Below are positions 8,285-16,991 of a stretch of 64,000 nucleotides of DNA, piece after piece; positions within the stretch are counted from its first letter, which is position 1, and each line of letters starts with the position of its first letter. The translations under genes were made by a program, and so were the position numbers. Origin of the DNA: Amycolatopsis sp. FBCC-B4732 (GTDB lineage Bacteria > Actinomycetota > Actinomycetes > Mycobacteriales > Pseudonocardiaceae); the NCBI RefSeq assembly GCF_023008405.1, contig NZ_CP095376.1, forward strand, positions 10,024,501 through 10,088,500. The letters are read 5' to 3'. The notes beneath the pieces were generated by a model. The model was not told the origin of the DNA. It was given only the letters and a program-made list of their open reading frames with translations, and did not search any database.

Positions 8285-8314
8285 TTGACAGCGTAGGTCT
8301 ATCTACGCAACTAT
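8285..8314 (+). promoter_or_regulatory. Promoter with HxlR-type operator
   Basis: TTGACA (8285-8290) followed after 18 nt by AACTAT (8309-8314) resembles a housekeeping promoter. The spacer is almost entirely the perfect inverted repeat GCGTAG-GTCTAT-CTACGC (8291-8308), so a bound regulator would block RNA polymerase. It lies right after the HxlR gene and ahead of the SRPBCC operon. Confidence 0.55.
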
Positions 8315-8351
8315 CGTGGTCAGACGGCTCTTCGAGAGGGGTGCGACCACG

Positions 8352-8843
8352 ATGGAGTGGACCGGCGCGAGGTACGCCGACCTGCCGACGGCCGAGGTTT
8401 CGACCTGGATCGACGCGGTGCCCGAGGACGTCTGGCCGGTCGTTTCGGACATCGCGCTGATGCCCGAGCTGAGCGCCGAGCTCCAGTCCGTCGAGTGGTG
8501 CGAAGTCGGGCGCAAGTTCCTCGGCCGCAGCAAGCACGACGCCTTCGGCGAGTGGGAGACCACCTCGTACGTCGTCGAGTGCGAGGCCCCGCGCGTGTTC
8601 TCGTGGGCCGTCGCCGATCCGGCCGAGCCGAGCGCGACCTGGAAGTTCACCCTCGAACCCGACGGCGGCGGCACCCGGCTGAGCCAGTGGGTGCGGATGG
8701 GGCCCGGCCGGTCCGGGCTGTCCTTCGCCATCGACCGGATGCCCGAAAAGGAACAGAAGATCGTCTTCGTCCGGCTGCGGGAGTTCGAGACGGCGATGGC
8801 CGGCAACCTCGCCGCGATCAAGGACCGGGTGGAGAACCGGTGA
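8352..8843 (+). CDS. SRPBCC-family (START-like) protein
   Basis: 163 residues from ATG 8352 (GAGAGGGG upstream). The pattern of a polyketide-cyclase/START fold is seen: VSTWIDAVPEDVWPVVSDIALMPELS at the start, a central beta region (FSWAVADPAEPSATWKFTLEP) and a long C-terminal helix. These proteins bind hydrophobic ligands or act as cyclases/dehydratases in the cytoplasm. The gene overlaps the next by GTGA, so it is translationally coupled to the LLM oxidoreductase and probably handles the same substrate. Confidence 0.75.
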   Translation: MEWTGARYADLPTAEVSTWIDAVPEDVWPVVSDIALMPELSAELQSVEWCEVGRKFLGRSKHDAFGEWETTSYVVECEAPRVFSWAVADPAEPSATWKFTLEPDGGGTRLSQWVRMGPGRSGLSFAIDRMPEKEQKIVFVRLREFETAMAGNLAAIKDRVENR

Positions 8844-9865
8844 GGACCGCGACCACCGTCGAGTTCTCGAAGGACACCCGCGAGACGGTCGACTTCGTGC
8901 TGGAGGCGGAAAAACTCGGCCTCGACGTCTGCTGGGTCGCCGAAGCCTGGGGTGCCGACGCGCCGTCCGCGCTTGGCTACCTCGCCGCGCGCACCGACCG
9001 GATCCGGCTCGGGTCGGGCATCATCCAGCTCGGCACCCGCACGCCGGTCGCGATCGCGCAGGCCGCGCTCACCCTCGCCGACCTGTCCGGCGGCCGGTTC
9101 GCGCTCGGGCTCGGCGCGTCCGGGCCGCAGGTCGTCGAGGGCCTGCACGGCGTCCCGTTCGCGAAACCGTTGACGCGCATGCGGGAGACCGTCGAGATCA
9201 TCCGCCAGGTGTTCGCCGGCCAGAAGGTTTCCTTTTCCGGCAAGGCGTTCGAGATCCCGCTGCCCGGCGAGGCGCGGCCGATGCGGCTGTCGACCGCGCC
9301 GAACCCGGACATCCCGATCTACCTCGCGACGCTGTCGCCGAAGCTCCTCGAGCTCACCGGCGAGGTCGCGGACGGCTGGCTCGGCACCAGTTTCGTCCCC
9401 GAAGGTGCCGAGGCGTACTTCGGCCCGCTCGACGCCGGGCTCACGAAGGCCGGCCGGAAGCGGGCGGACATCGACGTCTGCCAAGGCGCCGAAGTCGCGT
9501 TCGCCGACGACGAAGCCGAACTGCGCGCGCTGGTCGGCAGCCGCAAGAAGGAACTCGCCTTCAGCCTCGGCGGGATGGGCTCGGCCACCACGAACTTCTA
9601 CAACAACGCCTACAGCCGCCAGGGCTGGGCGGACGTCGCCGCCGAGGTCCGGGAACGCTGGCAGGGCGGGGATCGCGACGGCGCCGCCGCGCTCGTCACC
9701 GACGAAATGGTGCTCGGCACGACATTGATCGGCACCGAGGACATGGTGCGGGAACGCCTGCGCGTCTGGCGCGAAACCGGCGTCGACACCGTCCGGCTGT
9801 ACCCGGCCGGCGAAACGCTCGAAGCGCGCTTGAGCACCCTCGGCCGCGCGCTCGACCTGCTGTGA
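8840..9865 (+). CDS. LLM-class flavin/F420-dependent oxidoreductase
   Basis: 341 residues from GTG 8840, whose TGA overlap with the previous stop fixes the start. The luciferase-like TIM barrel is plain: LGLDVCWVAEAWGADAPSALGYLA, RIRLGSGIIQLGTRTP, GRFALGLGASGPQVVEG and GEVADGWLGTSF. Members use F420 or FMN to oxidise or reduce small molecules; in this lineage F420 is likely. It is second in the HxlR-controlled operon and is followed after 11 bp by a molybdopterin oxidoreductase. Confidence 0.85.
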   Translation: MRTATTVEFSKDTRETVDFVLEAEKLGLDVCWVAEAWGADAPSALGYLAARTDRIRLGSGIIQLGTRTPVAIAQAALTLADLSGGRFALGLGASGPQVVEGLHGVPFAKPLTRMRETVEIIRQVFAGQKVSFSGKAFEIPLPGEARPMRLSTAPNPDIPIYLATLSPKLLELTGEVADGWLGTSFVPEGAEAYFGPLDAGLTKAGRKRADIDVCQGAEVAFADDEAELRALVGSRKKELAFSLGGMGSATTNFYNNAYSRQGWADVAAEVRERWQGGDRDGAAALVTDEMVLGTTLIGTEDMVRERLRVWRETGVDTVRLYPAGETLEARLSTLGRALDLL

Positions 9866-9876
9866 AGGGAACCGCC

Positions 9877-12183
9877 ATGGGCGAGTGGCAGCGCACCGCG
9901 TGCAGCCTCTGCTACCTCAACTGCGGCCTGGAGGTGCAGGTCGAGGGGCGGAAGATCACGCGCGTCCGCGGGGACAAGGCGCACCCGCGCTCCGCCGGGT
10001 ACCTCTGCCAGAAAGCGCAGCGCCTGACCTGGTACGGCGACCACGACGACCGCTTGACGACGCCGCTGCGCCGTCGTCCGGACGGCACGCACGAGCCGAT
10101 CGGCTGGGACACCGCGCTTTCCGAGATCGCCGCCAAGCTGCGCGCGATCCGGGACGCCGACACCGCGGCCGGGCGGCCCGGCTCGTTCGCCTACGTCGGC
10201 GGAGGCGGCCAGGGCAACCACTCCGGCGGCGCATACGGCGCTTCACTGCTGAAGTGGATGAACTCGACGCGCCACTTCAACGCGCTTTCGCAGGAGAAGA
10301 CCGGCGACTTCTGGGTCAACGGGCAGCTGTTCGGCTCGGCGCTCGTGCACACCGCCGAGGACGTCGAGCACTGCGACCTGCTGGTCGTGCTCGGCTGCAA
10401 CCCGTGGCAGGCACACGGGTTCAGCAACGCGCGGCACGCGCTCAACACGCTGAAGAACGACCCCGCGCGCCGGATGATCGTGATCGACCCGCGGCGCACC
10501 GAGACCGCCGAGATGGCCGACCTGCACCTGCCGCTGCGGCCGGGCACCGACGCCTACCTGCTGGGCGCGATCCTGGCGTTGCTGCTCGAACGCGGTGGCG
10601 CGGACGAGGAATTCCTTGCCCAGCGCACCGAAGGTTTCGACTACGTCGCCGCCGTCCTGGCGAAAGTGCCGGTGGACGCCTGGATCGCGCACGCCGAAGT
10701 GTCCCGTGTGGACGTCGAGCGCGCGGTCGAGCTGATCCTGGCGGCGGAAGCGATGACCGTGCGCGTCGAGCTGGGGATCCAGCAGGGGCGGCACTCGACG
10801 CTCAACAGCTACCTCGAAAAGCTGCTGTACCTGCTGACCGGGAACTTCGGGCGGCGCGGCACGAACAACCTGCACTCGTGGCTGCTGCCGCTGTGGGGTT
10901 CGGGGAGCGGGAAGCGGTCGGAGATCACCGGGTTCGAGTACATCGGCGGGCTGCTGCCGGCGAACACGCTGGCCGAGGAGATCCTCGCCGACCACCCGAA
11001 CCGCGTCCGCGCGCTCTGGGTGGAGTCGTCGAACCCCGCCAACACCTTCGCGGGGACGCGGGAGGTCGAACGCGCCATCCGCGCCGCCGAGCTGTCCGTG
11101 GTCGTCGACATCGCCTACACCGAAACGGCCGCGCTGGCGGAATACGTGCTGCCGGCCGCGTCGCAGCACGAAAAGTGGGAGTTCACGCTCTTCACGTTCG
11201 AATGGCCGACCAACTACTTCCAGCTGCGGCCGCCGTTGCTGGACCCGTTGCCGGGCACGCTCGTCGAAGCGGAGATCTACACGCGGTTGTTCGACGCGCT
11301 CGGCGTGCTGCCGCCGTCGGATGTGCTGGCTTCGCTGGCGCTCGGCCCGCGGTCCGAGGTGCAGGCGGGGATCGGCGCGCTGGTCCAGGCGATGCCGGAG
11401 CGGGCGGCGATCCTGCCGGTGCTGCTCTACCGGACGCTGGGGGCTTCGCTGCCCGGCGGCGCCGCGTCGATCGCGCCGCTGTGGGCGGGGTGCCACCGCG
11501 CGGCGAAGACGATGACCGTGCCGGTGCAGCGCGCGCTGGGCAGCACTTCGACCGGCTCGGAACTCGGCGAGGAGCTCTTCGACCGCATTTTGGCCGGGCC
11601 GACGCCGTTTTCCGCGCACGAGCAGGACGAAGTGTGGAGCCTGCTGCGGCGCCCGAAGGTCCGGCTGGCGGTGCCCGAGTTGCTGGACTGGCTGACCGCG
11701 CTCGACCCGGCGGCCGAGGCGGCGGACCCCGCGTTCCCGCTTTCCCTGCTGAACGGGCAGCGCCGGGCGCACAACGCGAACCAGATCCTGCGCGACCCGC
11801 GCTGGCGCCGCACCGACCCGGACGGCGCGTTGCGGGCGCGTCCGGAGGAACTGGCGTCGATCGGTGCGGTGCCGGGGGATTGGGTGGCGGTCGTGACGCC
11901 GGCGGGACGCGTGGTCGTGCGCGCCGAGGCCGATCCGGGGATGCGGCCGGGACAGCTGGCGCTGCCGCACGGTTATGGCATGGCGCACCCGGCCGCGGAC
12001 GGTGGCCGGGTGGTGAGCGGGCCGCGGATCAACCTGCTGACCGATGCGCTGGACCGGGACCCGATCGCGGGGACGCCGCACCACAAAGACGTTCCGGCGC
12101 GGTTGGCGGTGGTGACGGCGGAGGAACGGGCGCGGGCGGAAGCGGACAGCGCGCGGGTGCGCGTCTCCAGTGGACGGTCTTAG
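9877..12183 (+). CDS. Molybdopterin-dependent oxidoreductase with N-terminal 4Fe-4S cluster
   Basis: 768 residues from ATG 9877 (GAAGGGA upstream). The N-terminus has the cluster pattern Cys9-x2-Cys12-x3-Cys16-x27-Cys44 of the bis-MGD (DMSO reductase/formate dehydrogenase) superfamily. Following blocks include HFNALSQEKTGDFW, LLVVLGCNPWQAHGF, IVIDPRRTETAEMADLHLPLRPGTDAYLLGA (split here for length), LWVESSNPANTFA and a C-terminal dinucleotide-binding domain (LNGQRRAHNANQI, LALPHGYGMAHP). No Tat signal is present, so it should be cytoplasmic. I could not pick out the molybdenum ligand. Third gene of the HxlR operon; the substrate is unknown. Confidence 0.85.
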   Translation: MGEWQRTACSLCYLNCGLEVQVEGRKITRVRGDKAHPRSAGYLCQKAQRLTWYGDHDDRLTTPLRRRPDGTHEPIGWDTALSEIAAKLRAIRDADTAAGRPGSFAYVGGGGQGNHSGGAYGASLLKWMNSTRHFNALSQEKTGDFWVNGQLFGSALVHTAEDVEHCDLLVVLGCNPWQAHGFSNARHALNTLKNDPARRMIVIDPRRTETAEMADLHLPLRPGTDAYLLGAILALLLERGGADEEFLAQRTEGFDYVAAVLAKVPVDAWIAHAEVSRVDVERAVELILAAEAMTVRVELGIQQGRHSTLNSYLEKLLYLLTGNFGRRGTNNLHSWLLPLWGSGSGKRSEITGFEYIGGLLPANTLAEEILADHPNRVRALWVESSNPANTFAGTREVERAIRAAELSVVVDIAYTETAALAEYVLPAASQHEKWEFTLFTFEWPTNYFQLRPPLLDPLPGTLVEAEIYTRLFDALGVLPPSDVLASLALGPRSEVQAGIGALVQAMPERAAILPVLLYRTLGASLPGGAASIAPLWAGCHRAAKTMTVPVQRALGSTSTGSELGEELFDRILAGPTPFSAHEQDEVWSLLRRPKVRLAVPELLDWLTALDPAAEAADPAFPLSLLNGQRRAHNANQILRDPRWRRTDPDGALRARPEELASIGAVPGDWVAVVTPAGRVVVRAEADPGMRPGQLALPHGYGMAHPAADGGRVVSGPRINLLTDALDRDPIAGTPHHKDVPARLAVVTAEERARAEADSARVRVSSGRS

Positions 12184-12208
12184 CGTTTCGCCGGTTTGCA
12201 GTGGGCCG

Positions 12209-12752
12209 ATGCGGAAGATCGTCGCGAACCTGTTCATTTCCCTCGACGGCGTCGTCGAAGCGCCCGACAAGTGGTCGCTGAAGCACTGGAGTGACGAGAT
12301 CGGACAGGCGGTCGGCGGCGGGATGGCCGCGGCCGACGCGATGTTGCTCGGGCGCGTCACCTACGAAGGGTTCGCCGAGGCGTGGCCCGGGCGGACCGTC
12401 GAGGACGACGAAGGCGCCGAGTTCATGAACAATGTGCGCAAGTACGTGCTGTCGTCGACGTTGTCCGAGGTCACCTGGAACAACTCGGTTCTGCTGACCG
12501 GCGACCCGGCCGAGGCGGTGCGGGCGCTTGAGGCCGAGGCGGGTGGGGACATCATGACCAGCGGCAGCACCACGGCGGTGCGGTGGCTGCTGTCCGAAGG
12601 CCTGGTCGACGAGCTGAACCTGCTGCTGTACCCGATCGTCGTGGGGCGCGGGCGGCGGCTGTTCCCCGGCGAAGGCCGTCGTTTCCGTTGCGCTGGCGAA
12701 ATCGGCCACGTTCTCCAACGGCGTCGTCCAGCTGACCTACGTTCCCGAGTGA
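12209..12752 (+). pseudogene. RibD/dihydrofolate-reductase-like protein, single frameshift near the 3' end
   Basis: Starts at ATG 12209 (MRKIVANLFISLDGVVEAPDK), the standard opening of the DHFR-like YyaP/RibD C-terminal family, with LLGRVTYEGFAEAWPG and IMTSGSTTAVRWLLSEGLVDELNLLLYPIVVG. After RRLFPGEG (about 12670) the frame yields nonsense, while the adjacent frame continues with the expected ending VALAKSATFSNGVVQLTYVPE and a TGA at 12750-12752. One extra base in the C-run at 12663-12666 would explain it. It could be a sequencing error; an intact product would be a small NADPH-dependent reductase. Confidence 0.75.
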
Positions 12753-12801
12753 TTTCCCTTCGGGCCGGCCCACAGCACGACGCCGTTGTCGAAGAAGAAC
12801 C

Positions 12802-14328
12802 TCAGTTCACCTGGCGCGGCTGGCCCTGCCAAAACGGCTCCCGCAGCTTGAACTTCTGGATCTTCCCCGTCGCCGTCCGGGGGAGCTCGGCCAGGAACTC
12901 CACCCGCTTGGGGCACTTGTACCCGGCCAAGTACGAGCGGCAGTGCTTGATCAGGTCGTCCGAAGTCACCGGCGAGCCGTCGGTGACGACCAAAGCCGTT
13001 ACCAGTTCGCCCCACTTTTCGTCCGGGATGCCGATCACCGCGGCCTCGCGGACCGCCGGGTGCGAGTTCAAGGCGTCCTCCACCTCGATCGACGACACGT
13101 TCTCGCCGCCCGAGATGATCACGTCCTTCTTGCGGTCCGCGATCGTCAGGTAACCCTCTTCGAACGTGCCGCCGTCGCCCGTGTGGAACCAGTTTCCTTC
13201 CTGGACGCGGGCCGTCTCCTCGGGGTTCTCCCAGTAGCCGTCCAGGTTGTGGTTCGACCGCGCGAGGACCTCGCCGTCGGTGTCGACGTCGATGCGGACG
13301 CCCAGGGCCGGCGTGCCCGCGCGGCCGAGCAGGCGGGCCTGCTCGTGCGGGTCGAGGTCGGCCCACTCGCTGCGCATGCGGTTGACCGTCAGCAGCGGGG
13401 CCGTCTCGGTCAGGCCGTAGATCTGGATGAACTCCCAGCCCAGCTCGGCGCGCACCCGCTCGATCGTGCGCGTCGGCGGGGGTGCGCCGGCCACGACGAT
13501 CCGGACGCGGTCGCGGCCCGGGATCTCGCCCTCCCAGGTCGCCGCGCCGTCCAGGGCCGCCGTCACCACCGCCGGGGCCGCGCACAGGATCGTCACGCCG
13601 TGCTCCTCGATGCGCCGCAGGATCTCGGTGCCGTCGACCTTGCGCAGCACGATGTGCCGCCCGCCGAGGCCGGTCACCGCGTACGGCATGCCCCAGCCGT
13701 TGCAGTGGAACATCGGGAGGGTGTGGAGCAGGACGTCGTTGTCGCTCAACGTCGTGTGCAGGCCGAACACCACCGCGTTCAGCCAGATGTTGCGGTGCGT
13801 GAGCTGGACGCCCTTGGGCCGGGCGGTCGTGCCGGAGGTGTAGTTGACGGTCGCCGTGGCGGACTCGTCGCCGTCCCAGGGCTCTGGGGTGCCGTCGCCG
13901 CCCCAGAGGGCGTCGTCGTCGCGGCCGAGGACGAACACGTGCTTCGCCGTCACCGTGTCGAGCAGGTGTTCCAGCTCCGGGTCGACGATCAGCACCTCCG
14001 CGCCGGAGTGCTCCACGATGTACTTGACCTCGGCCGGTGCCAGCCGGAAGTTCACCGGCACCAGGATCCGGCCCCAGCCGGATACGCCGAAGAACGACAC
14101 GAGCAGCCGCGCGGCGTTGTGCGACACCATCGCGACGCGCCCGCCGGCCGGCACGCCCAGCGCGTCCAGGTGCGCGGCCTGGGCCCGCGCCCGCTTCGCG
14201 ACCTCGCGGTAGGTGAGCGAACCCCAGCTCGGCGCCGGCTGGTCCGGCTCGTCGACCACCGCGACGCGGTCCGGGTACACCGTTTCCGCGCGGTCGAGGA
14301 AGTCCCGGACACCCAGATCGAAGAACAT
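12802..14328 (-). CDS. Acyl-CoA synthetase (AMP-forming, medium/long-chain fatty acid ligase type)
   Basis: 508 residues from ATG 14328, just after a GGGGGC stretch. All adenylate-forming motifs are present: the P-loop YTSGTTARPKGV (163-174), PMFHCNGWGMPY, YGLTETAPLL, GDGGTFEEGYLTIADRKKD with IISGGENVSSIEVE, and the C-terminal lysine motif PRTATGKIQKF. It activates a carboxylic acid to acyl-AMP and then acyl-CoA in the cytoplasm. The HCNGW block is typical of fatty-acid ligases of the FadD-like group. Divergent from a coiled-coil protein gene 61 bp away, with no linked catabolic genes. Confidence 0.9.
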   Translation of the reverse strand: MFFDLGVRDFLDRAETVYPDRVAVVDEPDQPAPSWGSLTYREVAKRARAQAAHLDALGVPAGGRVAMVSHNAARLLVSFFGVSGWGRILVPVNFRLAPAEVKYIVEHSGAEVLIVDPELEHLLDTVTAKHVFVLGRDDDALWGGDGTPEPWDGDESATATVNYTSGTTARPKGVQLTHRNIWLNAVVFGLHTTLSDNDVLLHTLPMFHCNGWGMPYAVTGLGGRHIVLRKVDGTEILRRIEEHGVTILCAAPAVVTAALDGAATWEGEIPGRDRVRIVVAGAPPPTRTIERVRAELGWEFIQIYGLTETAPLLTVNRMRSEWADLDPHEQARLLGRAGTPALGVRIDVDTDGEVLARSNHNLDGYWENPEETARVQEGNWFHTGDGGTFEEGYLTIADRKKDVIISGGENVSSIEVEDALNSHPAVREAAVIGIPDEKWGELVTALVVTDGSPVTSDDLIKHCRSYLAGYKCPKRVEFLAELPRTATGKIQKFKLREPFWQGQPRQVN

Positions 14329-14389
14329 GCCCCCGATGATGACTCTTCGCGGGTGCTCGCACCAGTCCGATGTGGTTCGCTGGAGCACG

Positions 14390-15217
14390 ATGGACTTGGA
14401 CACGGTGGCCGGCGAGCTCTACGGGGGTGACCTCGCGGAGTTCGTCAGCGCGCGCAACGCCGCCGCGAAGGCCGCCAAGGCCGAGGGGGACGCCGAGCTC
14501 GCGAAGCAGATCAAGGAGCTGCGGAAGCCGACGACGGCCGCGGCGATCGTCAACCGGCTGGCGCGGGAAGACGACAGCCAGCTGCGGGAACTCGCCGAGC
14601 TGGGCGAGGAGCTGCGGGACGCGCACACCCGGCTCGCCGGCGACGATCTGCGCGCGCTGACCCGGCGCCGAGGCGAGCTCGTGCGGCGGATCGTGCACGG
14701 GCTGCCGTCGATGAGCGACACCGTGTCCCGCGAGGTCGAGGCGACGCTCGAAGCCGTCGCGGCCGATCCGGACACCGCCGCGCTCGCGGTCGCCGGGCGC
14801 CTGACGTCGGTCGCGCACCAGGACACCGACCAGTGGTTCACCCTCGCCGCCACCGTCCCGCCCGCCACCGGGAAGCGGTCGAAGAAGCTGGTGGACCAGG
14901 CCGAGCCGGCGAAGCCGAAGCGCGATCACCGCCGTGAGGAAGAGGAGCGGGCGCGCGCCCGCGCCGAACGCGACCGCCTGCGCAAGGAAGCCGCCGAACT
15001 GGCGAAGGAGCGCGCGGTCGTCGAGCGCGACCTCGTCCGCACGCAACGGGCCGCCGAGCAGGCGACCGCGCGGGTCGAGGACCTGCGCACGCGGCTCGCC
15101 GAAGCCGAGGAACGCGCCGAGCGCGCGACGGCCGAGTTCGAGCAGGCGAAGGAAAGCTACGAACAGGCCGACGCCGCCGCCAACGAGGCGCAGAAAGCCG
15201 CCGACGCCGCGCGCTGA
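14390..15217 (+). CDS. Coiled-coil protein of unknown function (275 aa)
   Basis: Starts at ATG 14390 after TGGAG. Residues ~15-60 are Ala/Lys/Glu-rich (SARNAAAKAAKAEGDAEL) and contain KPTTAAAIVNRLAR; residues ~180-275 form a long charged coiled coil (EEERARARAERDRLRKEAAE, ending in EQADAAANEAQKAADAAR). There is no signal or membrane segment. Similar actinobacterial proteins are annotated only as hypothetical; a structural or scaffold role is a guess. Followed by a long, strongly structured leader before the next gene. Confidence 0.7.
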   Translation: MDLDTVAGELYGGDLAEFVSARNAAAKAAKAEGDAELAKQIKELRKPTTAAAIVNRLAREDDSQLRELAELGEELRDAHTRLAGDDLRALTRRRGELVRRIVHGLPSMSDTVSREVEATLEAVAADPDTAALAVAGRLTSVAHQDTDQWFTLAATVPPATGKRSKKLVDQAEPAKPKRDHRREEEERARARAERDRLRKEAAELAKERAVVERDLVRTQRAAEQATARVEDLRTRLAEAEERAERATAEFEQAKESYEQADAAANEAQKAADAAR

Positions 15218-15219
15218 TC

Positions 15220-15354
15220 CCGTGCTACTGTGCGAATGCGCCCCGGATGGGCCTACGCACGGAGGTAGTGGCTACTCAGCCCCCTTGAGATCGACACGTT
15301 CTGCCTTTCCCCGGCAGGAGTGTGCCCTCCGCGCGCCCCATTCCGTGTCGGCTC
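15220..15354 (+). promoter_or_regulatory. Candidate structured RNA leader of unknown class
   Basis: The 176-bp gap holds several nested helices: CCGTGC (15220-15225) with GCACGG (15257-15262); GTAG (15265-15268) with CTAC (15272-15275); CGACACG (15292-15298) with CGTGTCG (15344-15350), extended by GAG/CTC. Inside the last are two hairpins, CTGCC/GGCAG with a C-rich loop (15301-15317) and GGAG/CTCC (15317-15330). This density of pairing suggests a 5' leader RNA for the gene at 15394, but it matches no riboswitch consensus I can recall. Confidence 0.35.
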
Positions 15355-15393
15355 ACGGCCTCCGGTGATTTCCCTTCATCGGAAAGGACCAGC

Positions 15394-16110
15394 TTGATCC
15401 AGCTCACCACGACCGGTTCCCGCACGGGCCGGCCGCACCGGGTTCCCCTGGGGGACTTGACGATCGACGGCCGGCTCGTCGTCGTGGCTTCGGCGATGGG
15501 GTCGCCGAAGCACCCCGCCTGGTACCACAACATCCGCCACAACCCTTTGGTCACCGTGGAAACCCACACGGAGACGTTCGAGGCGATGGCCGCGCTCCCG
15601 CCGGACCGCGACGCGTTGTTCGCCGCGGTGGTCGGGCGGGAACCGGGGTTCGCGGCCTACCAGGCGCGAACGACCCGGATCCTGCCCGTGGTCGAGCTGC
15701 ACCGGCTCGACCACGGCCGTCGCCTGGGCGATTGGCTCGTCGAGGTGCACGACTGGTTCCGCGCCGAGCTGCGGGACCTGCGGGGCGGGGAATTGCGGCG
15801 CTTGAGCACGAAGTGTTCCGGCTTCTGCACCGCGCTCACCCGCCACCACACCGGGGAAGGCACGGCGATCTTCCCCATGCTCGCCGCGCGCTTCCCGGCG
15901 CTCGCGCCCGCGTTGGCGAAGCTCGGCGAGGAGCACGCCGTCGTCGCGCTGCTGCAGGAGGAGATCCAGCGGCTCGTGGACGAAGAAAGCGATCCTGCGC
16001 GGCTACGCGCCGAGCTCGACCGGCTCGCGTCCGAATTGGAAGGTCACTTCGCCTACGAGGAGCGCACGATCGTCAAGGCGCTGAACGCGCTGGCCCCGGC
16101 ACCGGACTGA
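15394..16110 (+). CDS. Deazaflavin-dependent nitroreductase domain fused to a hemerythrin-like domain
   Basis: 238 residues from TTG 15394, supported by GGAAAGGA 6 nt upstream. Residues 1-115 form a DDN/DUF385-type split barrel (TTTGSRTGRPHRVPLG, VVVASAMGSPKHPAWYHNI, NPLVTVETHTETFEA), an F420-binding fold. Residues ~120-235 form a hemerythrin-like four-helix bundle with the iron-ligand histidines spaced in HDWFRAELRDL, LTRHHTGEGTAIFPML, LGEEHAVV and LEGHFAYEERTIV. A flavin-like reductase coupled to a di-iron oxygen-binding domain suggests an oxygen- or redox-sensing role; that is inference. Confidence 0.85.
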   Translation: MIQLTTTGSRTGRPHRVPLGDLTIDGRLVVVASAMGSPKHPAWYHNIRHNPLVTVETHTETFEAMAALPPDRDALFAAVVGREPGFAAYQARTTRILPVVELHRLDHGRRLGDWLVEVHDWFRAELRDLRGGELRRLSTKCSGFCTALTRHHTGEGTAIFPMLAARFPALAPALAKLGEEHAVVALLQEEIQRLVDEESDPARLRAELDRLASELEGHFAYEERTIVKALNALAPAPD

Positions 16111-16959
16111 TCAGAGCAGCACCTCGGCCAGCTGGCGCTGGTGCGCCAGTTCGACGTCGGGGGACGGGCCGAGCACCTGCACCGCCACGTGGTCCGCGCC
16201 GGCGTCCACATGGGACCGCAGGTCCTTCGCGATCGTCTCCGGCGAGCCGTGGCGGACGAGGTCGTCGATGAGGCGGTCGCTGCCGCCACTCTCGACGTCC
16301 GCCTCCGGGTAGCCGTGGCGCCGCAGGTTCGTCACGTAGTTCCGCAGGCCCAGGTACGGGTTCTGGACGTACGGGCGGCCGATGGCGCGCGCGGCCACCG
16401 GGTCGGTGTCGACGACCACCTTCTGCTCGGGGGCGAGCAGCTTGCCCGGGCCGAGGATCGACCGGGCGTGCCGTGTGTGCGCCACCGGGACCAGGTACGG
16501 GTGCGCGCCCGCGGTGCGCTCGGCGGCCAGCTTCAGCACGCGGTCGCCGAGCGCGGCGAGGATCCGGGCGTCCGCCGGGACGCCGGCCGCGTCGAGCCGG
16601 TCGAGGTAGCCGACGATCTTGTCGTAGGGGCTGCGGTATTCGGTCACCGACTCGGGGTGGCCGACGCCGATGCCCAGCAGCAAGCGCTTTCCGTAGCGGC
16701 CGGCGAGCCGGTGGTAGGACGCCGCCAGGGTTTCCGGCTCGTCGACCCACATGTTGACGATCGCCGTCGCCACGGTGATCCGCTCGGTCGACGCGAGCAC
16801 GTCTTCGACGAACGCGAGGTCGCCGACCGAGTTCCGGCCGGTGCCGAGCCAGACCGCGCCGTAGCCGAGTTCGTCCGCCGCGATCGCCTGCTCCTTCCGG
16901 GCCGCGTCGTCGCGGTGCGGGGCGAGGAACAGGCCGAACTGCTTCACTACACTTGTCAT
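16111..16959 (-). CDS. LLM-class F420-dependent oxidoreductase
   Basis: 282 residues from ATG 16959. Luciferase-like barrel features are LFLAPHRDDAARKEQAIAAD, GYGAVWLGTG, ITVATAIVNMWVDEP and LLLGIGVGHPESV. It probably uses coenzyme F420; the substrate is unknown. It lies 32 bp downstream of a TetR gene on the same strand, and a motif upstream of it (CAATGTAGCGAATGTAGCGCC region) is repeated upstream of that TetR gene, so the two are likely co-regulated. Confidence 0.8.
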   Translation of the reverse strand: MTSVVKQFGLFLAPHRDDAARKEQAIAADELGYGAVWLGTGRNSVGDLAFVEDVLASTERITVATAIVNMWVDEPETLAASYHRLAGRYGKRLLLGIGVGHPESVTEYRSPYDKIVGYLDRLDAAGVPADARILAALGDRVLKLAAERTAGAHPYLVPVAHTRHARSILGPGKLLAPEQKVVVDTDPVAARAIGRPYVQNPYLGLRNYVTNLRRHGYPEADVESGGSDRLIDDLVRHGSPETIAKDLRSHVDAGADHVAVQVLGPSPDVELAHQRQLAEVLL

Positions 16960-16966
16960 AGACGTC

Positions 16967-16988
16967 AATGTAGCGAATGTAGCGCCGA
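16967..16988. promoter_or_regulatory. Candidate TetR site ahead of the LLM gene (copy 1)
   Basis: CAATGTAGCGAATGTAGCGCC resembles the stretch at 17680-17700 (TATAGCAATTGTAGCGCC). The shared part is TAGC-(G)AAT-x-GTAGCGCC. It lies between the TetR stop and the LLM start. Confidence 0.4.
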
Positions 16989-16991
16989 GCG

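Noticed and set aside
9885..12281. Second long plus-strand frame overlapping the molybdopterin oxidoreductase
   Set aside because: Arg/Ala-rich shadow; the true frame carries the 4Fe-4S cysteines and cofactor motifs.
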